NCBI GenBank assembly: GCA_024336345.1
Contig: JANFOG010000001.1
Coordinates: 5,456,001-5,520,000 of the forward strand
Reading direction: 5' to 3'
DNA from: Mariannaea sp. PMI_226
Taxonomy: Eukaryota > Ascomycota > Sordariomycetes > Hypocreales > Nectriaceae
DNA length: 64,000 nt
The notes under the pieces are model-generated. The model ran no database searches and was not told the origin of the DNA. It saw nothing but the letters and a program-made list of their open reading frames with translations. The position numbers were made by a program, and so were the translations under genes. The stretch's first letter is position 1, and every line of letters begins with the position of its first letter. Positions 1 through 12,100 of the stretch are shown here, one piece after another.

Positions 1-123
1 ACTGTCAATCTCGGATCTGCCAAGTGGCTGTATGACCCGGTCCTTAGTTACGTCAGATGCGACACACATGGTTACTCAGGATTTTTGTGCAAAATCAGAG
101 AAATTTTGCTGGAGCTATACTTC

Positions 124-133
124 GTGGTGCCAC
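124..133. promoter_or_regulatory. Candidate cluster operator GTGGTGCCAC
   Basis: Ten-base inverted repeat of the form GTGG-YR-CCAC, upstream of the transporter. The same form occurs at 163, 26429, 36249 and 36285. Binding by one of the two bHLH proteins of the cluster is inference. Confidence 0.45.
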
Positions 134-162
134 CGATGGAAGGATCTCAAAGTGGATGGATC

Positions 163-172
163 GTGGTACCAC
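163..172. promoter_or_regulatory. Candidate cluster operator GTGGTACCAC
   Basis: Perfect palindrome, 39 bases after the copy at 124. The pair spacing is close to that of the pair before the P450 gene (36 bases). Confidence 0.45.
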
Positions 173-456
173 CCCAGCAGCACTTTTGCTTACACGGATC
201 GGTACATGGACAGGGGTCCTTCTCCAACGCTATCACTTCCGCTACGCAAGAACTGACATGATGGCGTATAGGAAATCTTTAGCCAGGACTGAGTTTGAAC
301 ACGGAATCAAAGACTTTTCAAGGATTTCCCACTGCGGCCGCTAACTGATGAGCCCAGCCTCAGTTCTAGCACTCCCAACCGCCATCACAATTCTGGCGCC
401 ATCGTTCCTACTCTAGTCTACACCGCAAACTTTACCAGAGCAAGTATAGCAGAGCG

Positions 457-3400
457 ATGATGGAGCAAAGGCATCAGCAATCAATACCATGCTCAATAGA
501 TGTCCAAAACGTATGGGGCCCTCAGGTCCATGGCTGCGGTACCAATTTTGATTTGACGCTTCTCTTCCAAGAGACAGTTTTGTCCATCGGGCCTCTGTGC
601 ATGACTATTTCTTTGGCTGTGTGGCGGATGTGGCAACTGGTTGAACAAGAATATCTTGTTTCTTCCCCGGTGCTCTACATATTCAAGATTGTAGGTCTAT
701 CTAGGTGCCCTTCGCCTATTACCTTGGTTCGTCATACCGGATGGATGCTGACGATGATGTACCTTTAGTGCGGTTATGTCCTATCATTACTTCTGCAGAT
801 AGCCATCATCGTCATACAGGTAGCCCTCCGCGTTGGGTTGACTCAAGCGACCATCGCAGCCTCTTGCCTGGGTATCTTTGGCATCGCAATTCTTATGGTT
901 ACATCCCACTATGAACACAACCGATCGGTACGGGGTTCGACCCTGCTGCTGCTTTACTTGAGTTATTCCATTCTTGCCGATGCGATGCGTGCCCGCACTC
1001 TCTGGAGTATGCCCGACAACAACACCCTTGTAGCCGCCGTATTGGCTGCATGTTGCGTCTGTAAATTAGCACTTCTTATCATTGAGCATCAGCACAAGGC
1101 GGTACGGCCGGGTATCCGTCAGCCTACACCCGACGAGCGAGCTGATATCCTGTCACAAGCTTTCCTCTGGTGGCTGGTTCCTTTATTCGGCCTCAGCAAG
1201 AAGACACCCAAACTAACTTTAGAAACGCTCCCCGATATCGAGCCCGAGTTAACAGGTCCAGGTAAACAGGGTAAGGGCCAAGAGGAAGATTTTGATAGCA
1301 GAAGAACTTTAAAAGGACCGTCCGTCTTCCATCACCTGTTCGCCGTACGCGGGTGGCTATTGATGAGTCCCATCCTTCCGAGGCTTGCGTACACAGGCTT
1401 CATGTACGCACAGCCCTTCTTAGTGCAAAGAGCCACAGATTACATGTCTGAGCCATCGGCTCTGAATACCAACAAGGTTGGCGGTAGCCTCATCGCAGCC
1501 TATCTAATTGTGTACACAGGTATAGCGGTAAGAGATCAGTCAAACCATATTGTTCAAACCATCTTTAACAATCGCCATGAGTGTATAGGTAACTCAAGCA
1601 CTCTATCGTCAATGTACCGCACACGTCATCACTGCCGTACGGGCTGACCTTGTTACACTAATCCACAGTCACACACTAAAGCTCGGCTCCTCTTCTTCGG
1701 CTAAAGACGCGACGTCAACTCTGATGAGTGCCCATGTGGAACGGTTTGCAACTGGATCACGAAACATGCACGAGTGTTGGGCGTGCATCGTTGAGGCTGC
1801 TCTGGGTGTGTGGCTGCTTGAACAGCAACTCAACGTTGCTGTTGCCGCGACAGGAGGCTTGACAGCAGTCTTTGTTGCACTCACTATCGCGGTTCTCCCA
1901 CCTGCGGGTAAGCGACAAAATCAGTGGCTCAAGGGCATGGAGACGCGAATCGCTGCAACAACACAGTCTCTTCAGGCTATCAAGGGCATCAAGATGACAG
2001 GTATCGCACCAGCAGTTCACAAAGACTTGACGAAACTTCGAAAATATGAGGCGCAAAAGCTGAGACGGTTCCGATATATCTTGTTGGTCATTGCATGGGC
2101 AGCTTGGATTCCGGTCATCATGGCTCCCATCCTAGGCTTCACTCAATACAGCGTCATTGTTGGCCCACGAACGGGACGTACCCTTACTCCGGCCATGGTG
2201 TACAGATGCCTAACCATCTTCACCATTTTTGGCAACGCAGTTGCCGCCTTGATTGATGGTGCTATCAACCTTGGCCTCGCTGTGGCATCTCTCTTGACAA
2301 TCCAATCATTCTTACTAAGCGATAACGCACGTTTGGACACCCGTACACTTTTACCAGCGGACAGTCTAACCAACGAAGACGAGATACCAATACTAGCAGC
2401 GTCAGGGGAACCTTTCAACCAGTCAATACGTCTCAAGAAACTGAACCAGAGTCTCTTTCATGCTCCAGCGAGACTCCGACTCAGTCGAGCCTGTGGTGGC
2501 TGGAATAGTGATGCGCCACTAATTGTCCACGACGCCACTCTGGACTCTGCTTCGCCAACAGTACTTGCTGTGGTCGGTGCCATCGGTTGTGGAAAGACGA
2601 CCTTGCTTCAGATGATCCTTGGAGAAACCCAGTGCACTGCTGGCTCCATTGAGCTCTCGAGTCTTCGCATTGGCTATTGCAGCCAGACTCCATGGCTCAC
2701 AAATGACTCCATTAGAAACAACATTGTCGGATCAGAAGCTTTCGATCAACGTTGGTATAACCAAGTTATTCATGCAACGGCCCTCGATCATGACCTCAAA
2801 TTCATGGCGTTGAGCGACAACACTGTCGTGGGTAATGAGGGAAGTAGTCTGAGCGGAGGCCAAAAGAAGAGAATTGCACTTGCACGTGCCATCTACACGA
2901 GGGCACCAATTGTCATTCTCGATGATCCCTTCAATGGTCTTGACGGCCGCACGGAGAACGCTGTGCTGGAATCAGTACTGGGGCGTCAAGGTCTCTTGCG
3001 TAAACGAGATACGTTGGTGGTATGGGCAACTAGCACAGGTGAGAGAATATGCGAGGTGGGAGTCAGCAAGAGGCTAATACTGGAGTAGTCCAGCAGGTTC
3101 GGGTGGCCGACCGCATTGTCTCCTTGACAGACACCGGCAATGTCCAAATGAGGGATTCGCTCTTGATGCCTGTTGACCAGTTGGCAGATTTTCAAGGGAG
3201 AAAAGAATTCGCAAACGCTGACGTGGATATCAATACTCGGGAGACTGCCCCATCCACACTCCAGATCGTCAGAGACACGGCCACAGGAACGACGCAGTCG
3301 ACTTCATCGATTCCGAACGACCACCATGCCGCTCCCAGCAACACTGCGGTGTACAGATACTATATCAGACTTTCAGGGAGACGAAGGTTTCTAATATTCC

Positions 3401-5375
3401 TTATCCTATGTGCCATTTTTGTGTTTGGCATGACTTTCAACCGTTGAGTCCCCACTATGCATACTCTCTGGATGAGGATGGTTGCTAACTAATATGCTTT
3501 CTTCTAGAGTACTGGATAGTTCGATGGGCTGCGAGTAGTGTCGTCGACCCAAATTACCTCCGGGATTTCTATATTGGTTTGTATTTTGCCATTGGTGCCG
3601 TTCAGCTGCTTGCGTGGACGGCTGCAGCTTTGTATGTTTTCTACTGTCTGGACCTCCTCAATTCTATCAACTAATCATCCGAATTGCAGCTTTTTTATTA
3701 TCTTTATTACCGAAAAGTCGGCGGATAGTTGCTATATACTCCTACTCAATACCGTCTTGAGGTTTGTCTCACCAGGTTTTCTTCTCTTCTGTTTTCTACA
3801 AAGTGACTGACTAGTATTATCAGGGCGCCAATGTCCTTTCACAATTCGACACCCGCCGGAGAAGTCATCAACAGATTTAGCCAAGACTTGCAACTAATCG
3901 ACACCGAGCTACCGCTTGATTTACTAGGGACCGTCACACAATTCATGATTGTAATAGGAATGTGTGGCATAATTATCTACGGATCCCCTTGGTCTGGTCT
4001 TGCCATCCCCATCGTGGGCGTAGCAATGTACTTGATCCAACGCACCTATCTACTGACCTCGCGTCAACTGCGGACACTTGAAATAGCAGCCAAAGCGCCC
4101 CTATTCTCCCATTTTCTTGAGACTATCAATGGCCTTACAACTATCCGGGCGCTACAATGGACCTCAGCCTATGCGCGCAAGAATCTGGAGGCCGTCAGAG
4201 TCAGTCAGAAGCCATTCTATCTGCTCTTTTCGGCACAGAACTGGCTTAACCTGGTTCTAGACTTAACAGTAGCGGGGCTTGCTGTTACCATCATGTGTGT
4301 AGGAGTAGCTACGAGGTCTGCTGCTAACTCGACCCTCGGACTGTCCTTGTTCAGTACGTCTAGTGTCGGGTTGTCAGCCAAGCAATTTATGTCACACTGG
4401 ACGCAACTAGAGACCAGCATGGCCGCTGTTGAGCGAGTGCGTGCCTTTACCGAGGAGACAGCCACTGAGGAACCCTCCAAGTCAGTATCTATCATGGAAA
4501 GCGGTTCCACGGCATGGCACGGTAGTGGTAGTATTACCTTTTGCAACGTGTCTGCCAGATATACGTGAGTTCTCCTCTTCAACTTCTTTGGAGTTTGTCA
4601 GAATGCCACCTGATAGTAATATTGCCACAGATCTTCTTTCCCACTAGTCCTCCGCGACATCTCGTTCAACATTCAGCCAGGACAGCGATATGCGATATGT
4701 GGCAGAACAGGAAGGTGAGTCTGTGTGAAGAACGCCAAAGAACTAAAGTTGACCAAGTCTGCATATCTCAGTGGTAAAAGCACATTGCTAGCGGCACTGC
4801 TACGTCTCGTCAACCTGGATAGCGGGATCATCTTGGTCGACGATACTGATATTTATAGCATGGCCGCCGACCAAGTCCGTAGTCGATTTATAACCCTACC
4901 CCAGGAGCCAGTTCTCGTTAGCGGAAGCGTGCGCCACAACATGCAGCTCTATGAGCCCGACTCTGCAGATGAAGACATGATCGCGGTGCTAGATGATTTC
5001 GGCTTATGGCAAACCATTATCTCCAAAGGTGGTCTCGATGTGACTCTGAGCGCAGAGCTCTTGTCCCACGGGCAAAGGCAACTCTTCTGCCTTGCGAGAT
5101 CCACGCTGCAGAAGGGCAACATTGTCATTCTTGACGAGCCTTCCAGCCAATTCGATGAAGATACGGAGCTGAAAATGGAGAGTACCATTCGCGAAAGGTT
5201 TAAAAATCATACGGTTCTATGTATTGCGCACAAACTCAGCAATATTCTGGACTTTGATAATGTGCTTGTTATGGATGCTGGCTTGGTCGCAGAGTCTGGT
5301 AAACCCCGTACCCTCCTTCAAGATGACAGTTCGTTATTTTCAGAGTTGATGCGCAATCAGTGGCATCAGAAGTAG
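457..5375 (+). CDS. ABC-C (MRP-like) multidrug transporter
   Basis: Full-length fungal ABC-C exporter with two membrane domains and two nucleotide-binding domains, probably exporting the cluster product or protecting the producer. Proposed exons: 457-690, 799-1519, 1599-3038, 3089-3442, 3508-3631, 3690-3761, 3824-4564, 4631-4714, 4772-5375, giving 1,457 residues, a normal length for the family. Every junction has GT and AG ends and restores frame. NBD1 has Walker A GAIGCGKTT (about residue 645), signature LSGGQ (735) and Walker B VILDDP (757). NBD2 has Walker A GRTGSGKST, which is split across the last intron (about 1257), signature LSHGQ (1354) and VILDEP (1374). The first exon, with a CS..DVQNVWGP start and a hydrophobic TMD0-like segment, is typical of ABC-C N-termini. 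ATG at 457 is followed by a second ATG at 460. Two GTGGYRCCAC sites lie upstream. The gene ends 102 bases before the convergent bHLH gene. The substrate is inferred from context only. Confidence 0.93.
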
Positions 5376-5476
5376 CGATCGTATTGCGGCATTCTAAACG
5401 ACGCCGTCATTGGTTGCACATAGAAGAACTTGAAAAGCACATAGTTACGGCTAAGCGTGCATTTTGCCTTCAATGA

Positions 5477-6457
5477 TTAAGCATCTATGGTCTCTTGTAC
5501 GTCAACGGCATCGAAGCTATCTAGCCAAGCCTGCATTTTGCTCCGTAGCTCATTTCGCTCTCTCTCATATTGCTCATACGTAGATACAAGATTATTCATG
5601 TACTGCAGCGCCCTGTCCAAGACAATCGCCTTTGTCGGTACCCGGTCTGTCTCTCCAGCTCTTTGATTCTCCTGCGACTGGCCTGATCCTGGTAAGCAGT
5701 AGGTATTTGACGATGGAATAAGCTCATTAAGTTGTTGGATTTTGCTGTTCAAGACGGATCGATAACGCTTCTCTACCGCGGCATGTTGCCGTTGTCGTGG
5801 CTGCTCTTGTGTCATTTGTTTCCGGCGCTTCTGCTGCTGTTGCTGTTGCTGCTGTTGTCGTCGGCGCTGGGCCGGTGTCCTGGTGATTCCTTGTTGACTA
5901 TCCCCCGAAGTGCTTTGCGAATTCCGAGCGGCAGCAACGCCCAGTCCAATAGATGGGCTAAATAACGCCTCTGTGATCGGGCTGCCTTCACTCGCTTCCT
6001 CTACTTCTTTATCATCGTGGTCACTGTCGTCATCCTCGTCCTCATCCTCGTAGTTGTAGTCATTTTCCATTGAAACTACCTCTTCAATTCCAAGTGGCGT
6101 ATTGGGGATAATGTTTGATTGAAGAAACCCACTGTTTGGGCGGGTGTGTGGAGTATAGGTAGTAAGAGAGCAGTCTTGGTTCACTGCAATTATATTAGTG
6201 CAAGAACCTTCAGAACAGCAACCAGCATACGAACCTAAAGCAGTACCATCTTGCAGTTCCATAAGTCGTGCCACTCGCATCAATCGCCGAAAGAGCTCAA
6301 AGTCCTCTCGAGACGCAGCGAGCCCAGGCGGCAACTCGCCGAACGAGGACGACATAACGCTTGCGGAAGCTGATGAGCAGGCTGTTGCCAGTTTCTGGCC
6401 ATTACCAATTAGGTAGTGCTCTTTGACTATAAGTAGGTGGGTATTCAATGAAGACAT
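5477..6457 (-). CDS. SREBP-type bHLH transcription factor 1
   Basis: Intronless frame of 326 residues. An acidic stretch (about 136-150), a nine-residue polyglutamine run (201-209) and a basic region lead into a basic helix-loop-helix domain at about 225-300. The recognition helix reads HAAVEKRYRSVLNSKI. His225, Glu229 and the tyrosine in EKRYR are the hallmark of the SREBP class, in which Tyr replaces the Arg of ordinary bHLH factors and widens binding from E-boxes to sterol-element-like sites. Helix 2 (KAIVLDRALQYMNNL) runs on into a coiled-coil-like segment. No membrane segments follow, so this is not a full membrane-anchored SREBP but a nuclear, probably pathway-specific, regulator. It is convergent with the transporter and divergent from a second bHLH gene. 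The start at 6457 is the first ATG; the internal Met at residue 35 is possible. Confidence 0.85.
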   Translation of the reverse strand: MSSLNTHLLIVKEHYLIGNGQKLATACSSASASVMSSSFGELPPGLAASREDFELFRRLMRVARLMELQDGTALGSYAGCCSEGSCTNIIAVNQDCSLTTYTPHTRPNSGFLQSNIIPNTPLGIEEVVSMENDYNYEDEDEDDDSDHDDKEVEEASEGSPITEALFSPSIGLGVAAARNSQSTSGDSQQGITRTPAQRRRQQQQQQQQQKRRKQMTQEQPRQRQHAAVEKRYRSVLNSKIQQLNELIPSSNTYCLPGSGQSQENQRAGETDRVPTKAIVLDRALQYMNNLVSTYEQYERERNELRSKMQAWLDSFDAVDVQETIDA

Positions 6458-7571
6458 GTAGGACTGTCAACGTTTCAGGCAAAGAACAAATATTTCGCCG
6501 AAGCCCCTAAAACAGGTAACTGCCGCAATCCCAATGACACCAGGCACTTAGCGGATCAATGTGCAGTAAAACCTGTATATTGCAACTATATTTGCGGCAA
6601 GAGTAGAGGGATAGGAGGGGCCAGTAGGATTCCGAGAGTTTACGCTAACTTGCCGAAGGAACACTTAAATACGACGTTCCCAGTCAGACGCTTCGAGGCC
6701 ACGGGGAAAATAAAAGGTCTCACCCTCCACAAACGTGCTGCAGCTGTTGATGAATCATAATTACTCATTTCGGCAACTGTCAGATTTAACTCTAACAGCT
6801 GTAGCACGGGCCATAAGAAGGCATTTGCTGCATGTAAATTAGCTAGAAAAAGAAGGCATTGTATAAAGCCCTAAGAATCTTTAATCAACACAGAGAGATC
6901 TTGGAGGCAGCTAAGGTAGCTAACAAGAAAAGTAGACTTAACTGAATGAAGTGGTAGCACAGAAGGCTAATGTAAGGTTAGGGGTGCTGCATATAAACCT
7001 TTCAAGCGAAGTTAAGAAAGGCATCACATTATAGGGTCCGCAGGATAGTAAGCATACGTTATTAGTGGTAAGGGATATTACCGGGACTTGGAGGTATCTC
7101 CAATACGCGGCCTAGCTGTGGCCTAGTCTCCTAGACATTAGGTAGCGCGTCAGCGTAGACAAGCGTCGATCCCTTTGAGCGGCGCAGCCCTTCCCTTCAG
7201 GAACTATCTTCTTTCATCCCCAGATATGTTATATACAGATACTAAACATAACCGGAAGCTTGATACCGACGCGCATAAACTTAGTAACTCCTTTCGACCC
7301 CACGTACAAACATGATATAGGGCAGCCTGATTTTAAATTGCTTACCGCCTGGACTAAGGCTTAATGGCCGCATTACCAATTTATACGTATCAGCTAAGAG
7401 GCCAAGCCTGAGTAGTCTAGCCCCCGAAACGCAACTGGAGGGAAGGACTGTGCCGCTCAAAAGGAATGTGTACGTGATGGGATGGAGCGTCGCACCACCT
7501 GGTCATCGCCATATGATATTACATTACATAACACTACACTACAGCTATATAACTGCCAGGAGATCGAGTCG
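6458..7571. promoter_or_regulatory. Shared upstream region of the two divergent bHLH genes
   Basis: About 1.1 kb between two head-to-head regulator genes. I see no coding segment. GTCGCACCAC at 7489-7498 differs by one base from the GTGGYRCCAC cluster motif and lies 74 bases before the proposed bHLH2 start, so the regulators may control their own genes; that is inference. If bHLH2 instead starts at the ATG at 7482, the site would be inside its coding region. Confidence 0.5.
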
Positions 7572-8487
7572 ATGAGCGCGGCATATCCAACTCCTCAATC
7601 CAAGATGTGCACTGATCTAGAAATTGATTTGAACCTGCCGTCAGCAGAAAATCACCCAACTCCAACACCTTTTAGAAGCATGTTTCAAAGTACTGAAGGG
7701 CTTTACGGCATTGATCCAACCACCCTAGACAGTGTTGTTGGGTTCAGCACTCCACCTGGCCCCTCGACGTCGGACCGTGCACTTGATTGCAGTTTGTCAG
7801 AGCTGCTGGGAGAATGCTTCCCAGACCCTATGGGACCTCCTACCCCGCATCGGCGAATACAAGCTGATGCACCATCTCTATTGCATTGTATGAGCCATAC
7901 CAACCTGTATCCCTCCAGACCATCTACTGACTTCTGGTAACCTGTTCCAGCTCATCCCACGCATTCAAGAGGGCAGCCGGATATGATAGCAAGAGAAAAA
8001 AAGAGTTCCCACAAGCGTCTTTTAAATGAATCTGGCACAAATGATGTATTTTGACTATGGGCTAGCTCTGTCTAGCGTTACGAACATAAGCTAAACAAAC
8101 ACTCAGGTCGGTCGAAACACCAAGGCGAATAGCAACCAGCGGCCCCATTACGCGGTGGAAAGTCGGTACCGATCAACGTTGAATGAGAAATACGCGGCCC
8201 TAACACAAGCACTACTAAGTGAGGCTGTACAAAGAATATGTAGGACTGAAGCAGCAGACTGGGTGGCACGAATCGACAGTGGTGCTCCCTCGAACCTCAG
8301 GGGCGAGCGGGGGACTGGGAACGGAAACCGGCAGCAGAAGACGACAACACTTTCTGCAACTATTGACACCATCAACACCCTCAGCAGATGTTGCGCACGT
8401 GAAGCACGTGATGTAGAGCAACTACGACAGAGTGTTCGTGAGACGAGAACGCGCGTACAGCAGATTCTAGAGGCGAAAAGTAGTTAA
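7572..8487 (+). CDS. SREBP-type bHLH transcription factor 2
   Basis: Three exons (7572-7887, 7951-8045, 8107-8487) give 263 residues. Both introns (63 and 61 bases) are GT-AG; the first has a clear CTGAC branch point, and the phases match only with the short middle exon. Residues 148-170 read QRPHYAVESRYRSTLNEKY, an SREBP-like basic region with His151, Glu155, Arg157, Tyr158 and Arg159. A long loop rich in Gly, Arg and Gln follows, then helix 2 (TLSATIDTINTLSR, about 218-231) and a charged C-terminal helix. The N-terminal two thirds is Ser/Pro/Thr-rich and could be an activation region. It is divergent from bHLH1 with the same Tyr signature, so the pair may arise from duplication or act as a heterodimer; both ideas are inference. 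An alternative ATG at 7482 would add 30 residues. The middle exon is the least certain part. Confidence 0.75.
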
Positions 8488-9188
8488 TAAGCGATTTACC
8501 GATTGGTTCAGAAATGGAATAAAAAGGGAGCAGGCTGGGAGTGAAATTTAGCAGCTTCCTGAAGAAGTTAGCAAATCTGGTTGACGCTGTCTGCTTCAAC
8601 GGACCTAGTTAAAATGTTTGCTCGTATTATAGTCCCTTATAGAATAACAAAGTCACGAAAGGTGAGAATTTAGCTAAGCGTGTAAAGTTCTACTATATTA
8701 TTTAGAGCTAGATGTGCCTTTTGGAACGAAGTGGAGAAAGGTTTATGTGATGCCGTCCCCGACCTGAGCTTTATTACGGCTCCAGTACCCTTAATGCTTC
8801 GAACTTCAAACTCCAAACTTCATTCCGAAAAGCCTTTATAACAGAGGATCAGAACTTCATGAGAAGATGTTCTTCTGTTTTCTCTTATGTATTCTGTGAG
8901 TTGGATGGGAAACCATCTCTTCTGACTAATCGTGCAATCCTACCCTGCAGCCATCATTTTGTGGAATTAGTATGAATTGCTCACCCACAACCTGACCAAT
9001 GAAAAGAATTTAGCAAGGTCAAGCGGTTACTACAGGAAGATTAGCAGTAAGTGGTGAATGCCTACGTCATTGGGATTAGATTGCCAAATCGAACTAGATT
9101 AGGCAGAGCTTAAAGTGATTATTATTGACTAATAAAGATGCATTTCGTTCATACCCCAACCACCTTATTAATTCACTACACTCGCGTT
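8488..9188. other. Intergenic region between convergent bHLH2 and NRPS genes
   Basis: About 700 bases of AT-leaning DNA between the 3' ends of two convergent genes. I see no coding signal, repeat or RNA gene. It probably holds both polyadenylation regions. Confidence 0.6.
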
Positions 9189-12100
9189 TCATGACAGCTG
9201 ACTTCCAATCAACGCGTCGGGCGATGCAAGAATCTGCTCAAGAGTGAAAACCATGTCATCATAGAGGCGTCGCGCAGTCTCCTCGGATATCTTCTCGACA
9301 GCATACGCCAAACTAAACTCGAGGTTATTGCTGCTATGCAAATATGAAATTCGAACTTCGCTAAAAGTCCACTTTTGTTCCTCTTGCTTTGGTTGGCAGA
9401 TGGTATACTCGGTGTCTCCGATCTCGAGCTGACTGGCAATACGCGTCGGCACATGGTTGATCCATGACGTAGCTACCGTGTCGGCGGGCCAGTCTGTACA
9501 ATGCTGAGCGATGCGACTGAAGCCAAACGTCTCGTAAGGAATGCTGGCCAGTTGTTGCTTTTGCACACAGCACACGAGATCCGCGTATGTTGACGTAGGG
9601 TCCAATCTTACCCGTACAGGCATGGGAGTCGAGCAGCAGCCCATGGCATCCGCAACAGACGAGTTGACGCCGGCACGTCCCGAGACAAGGTCTGCAAAGA
9701 CGACGTCGTTGCTCTTTGAGTGCCGAGCCAACACAAGCGCCCATGATGCTTTGACTAGGTTGGCGCACGTCGTGTTCTCTGGAAGATTCTGCCTGAGATT
9801 CACTATCTTTGGACCTATCACGCCGGCTCGGAAGACATATTCCTTGTCTTGATGTGGTGTATTAGAGAGAGGCGTCATTTGAGAGCCCTTGAGAAGATTG
9901 GACCAATATCTTGATGCCTCTGGCGTTCGACGCTTCTCCACTTGGGCCATGTACTGCGAGAAGGATGCAACTTTGCTGGTTTGGCCGGTCAGATAGAGAT
10001 CTCGAAGGCTTGACCAAATCTTGGATATAATCATGCCATCCCATACCGCGTGCGAGATGCAGAGAAGGATGCGATGCTGCTTCGCGGTGGTGCAGATGGC
10101 GATGCTTGCGAGTGGATGTCCGGGCTCAACAGGATTGAATCCTTCGCGTCTCATGTAATCCTCTGTCCACTCGTCAATCGAAGAGTCAGTAACATAAGAT
10201 TTGACTTCTGGTATAAAAGGCGAGGGCACGACCCGCTTCCACTTTCCATCCTCAGCGACGAAGCCAGTGTGGAAGGGCTCAGTGGTAGTAAATAGCTTCC
10301 TGCAGGCGTCGACCATTCTCTCTCCAAGCAATGGTTTTGATGCATCCAACGCAAAATATGTCATGCCAACATCTGGGCGAGCCGCATGGTAGTTCAACAT
10401 CCACTCCTGAATGTCTGTCACGCCAGATGACTCGTCCAGGTTCTCATCGAAGTCATGTTGGATACTTGTCTGCACCGACAAGGCCAAAGCTGCGATAGTT
10501 TGTTTTTGAAGCACGTCCAGGACGGAGGTTATCATGCCGCGCTGGCGACAGCCGGCAACAATATGCATGGCCGCCACAGAGTCACCTCCCAGTTGAATAA
10601 AACGGTCGTCAGGACCTATGTCATCGACGTGATAGCCAAGCACCTCGGCGTATATGGCACGGAGCTTATGCTCGGTTACCGATAATTCTCTGTTGGGATG
10701 CTTCTTAATTTCACTGAACGCTCTGAGTTGATCTCGACTCAAATCGTTAAGAAGTTTGTTACTGGCACGCCGATCTAGTTTCCCAGATGCGTTAACAGGC
10801 AAGCTACCTACCACGGGCACGAAGTAGCTGGGGACCATGTAGGCAGGTAACTCTTGTAACAGAGCGGCACGTATCTCCTGCATCACTGTATTTAGTTGCT
10901 GCGTGGGCTGCCGGACTGATGGTGGCAACCAGCTGTTGCTGTAGTCATTGGCCTGAATTTCCGTTTGTCCCCGGAACTGGAGCGCAGCCACGAGGACAGG
11001 GTCAGTAGATCCTGGTGAATCGTGTGGTGTAACTAGACCGACGAAAGATTGCAAGATCTGTGGGTGACACTGTACCAGAAGGTTCTCAATCTCACCTGGC
11101 TCAACCCGTTGTCCGCGGACCTTGATTTGGGCATCCAGACGGCCTAGATAGACTAGGGAACCGTCCTTATTCTGCTGCACAAGATCTCCAGTGCGGTACA
11201 TGCGGTTACCGCCACTAGAAAATCGAGAGAAACGTCTGAGAAACCCTGGATCCATTACAAAAGAAGCGGCTGTCGTGTTGGCGTCATTGAGGTAGCCTCG
11301 TGCAAGGAGCGGTCCCTGGATCAACAGCTCGCCCGGGGCTCCGACTGGGACAAGGCTATTGTAGTCGGATGGATCAACTACCCAAGCCGCACATCCAGCG
11401 ATAGGAAAACCAATTTTGGAGGCATCCTGTCCACGCCACATCGAGCTGATCACCGACTCAACGCAGCATTCACTTTGACCATAGGCGTTGAGTATCTTGG
11501 CATGCTGTGTCCACTGTTCCACTACTGCAGGTCTGACAGCCTCACCACCAAGCACCACGGTTTCAATGTCAGGGACATCATGTGGACTAAGCAAGGACGC
11601 AGCAGTAGATGTAAGGTTGACAAAGTTGACCTTCATGCGACGTATCGCACTTGCAAGTTTGCTTATGTCGAGGCGCTCATCCTCGGAAGGGATACATGTA
11701 CACCCGCCAAAGATGAGCGTTGTAAACATGTCTTCAATGGCGACGCCAAAAGTGTGCGATGCAAATTGAAGAGAGCGGGTGTGAGGGCTGTTGCCAAAGA
11801 GCGTACCGTGAGCGATGATCCCTGTGCAAAGTGCCTCATGCTCGAGAACAACGCCCTTTGGCACGCCGGTGCTGCCCGATGTGTAAACAATCCAAGCCGC
11901 ATTACTTGGGGCTACTCCAGTTTGAGGAACCGTTTCTCGGACTGGGAGCTGGTTGATAAAGGACTGGTCAACGACGATTCGATGTGGTAACTTGTGTAGC
12001 CGTTTGGCTTGTGCTTTATCGACCAGGGTCACACGGATGTCTGCGTCCTCGATGATAGTCTCGATGCGGCTCAACGGATGTTGAGTCCCGAGTAAAGTAA

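Larger units (their letters stand above)
1..456 (+). promoter_or_regulatory. Upstream region of the ABC transporter gene
   Basis: No gene is visible here; the short open frames lack any recognisable domain. The stretch carries two copies of the 10-bp inverted repeat found in other promoters of the cluster, GTGGTGCCAC at 124-133 and GTGGTACCAC at 163-172, about 330 and 290 bases before the transporter ATG. I treat it as the transporter promoter. The window starts inside it, so a gene further upstream cannot be excluded. Confidence 0.6.

Noticed and set aside
5477..6457. Full membrane-bound SREBP
   Set aside because: The protein ends soon after the bHLH/coiled-coil region and has no transmembrane segments.
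7482..8487. Two independent small genes
   Set aside because: The three-exon model joins them into one bHLH protein with matching phases.
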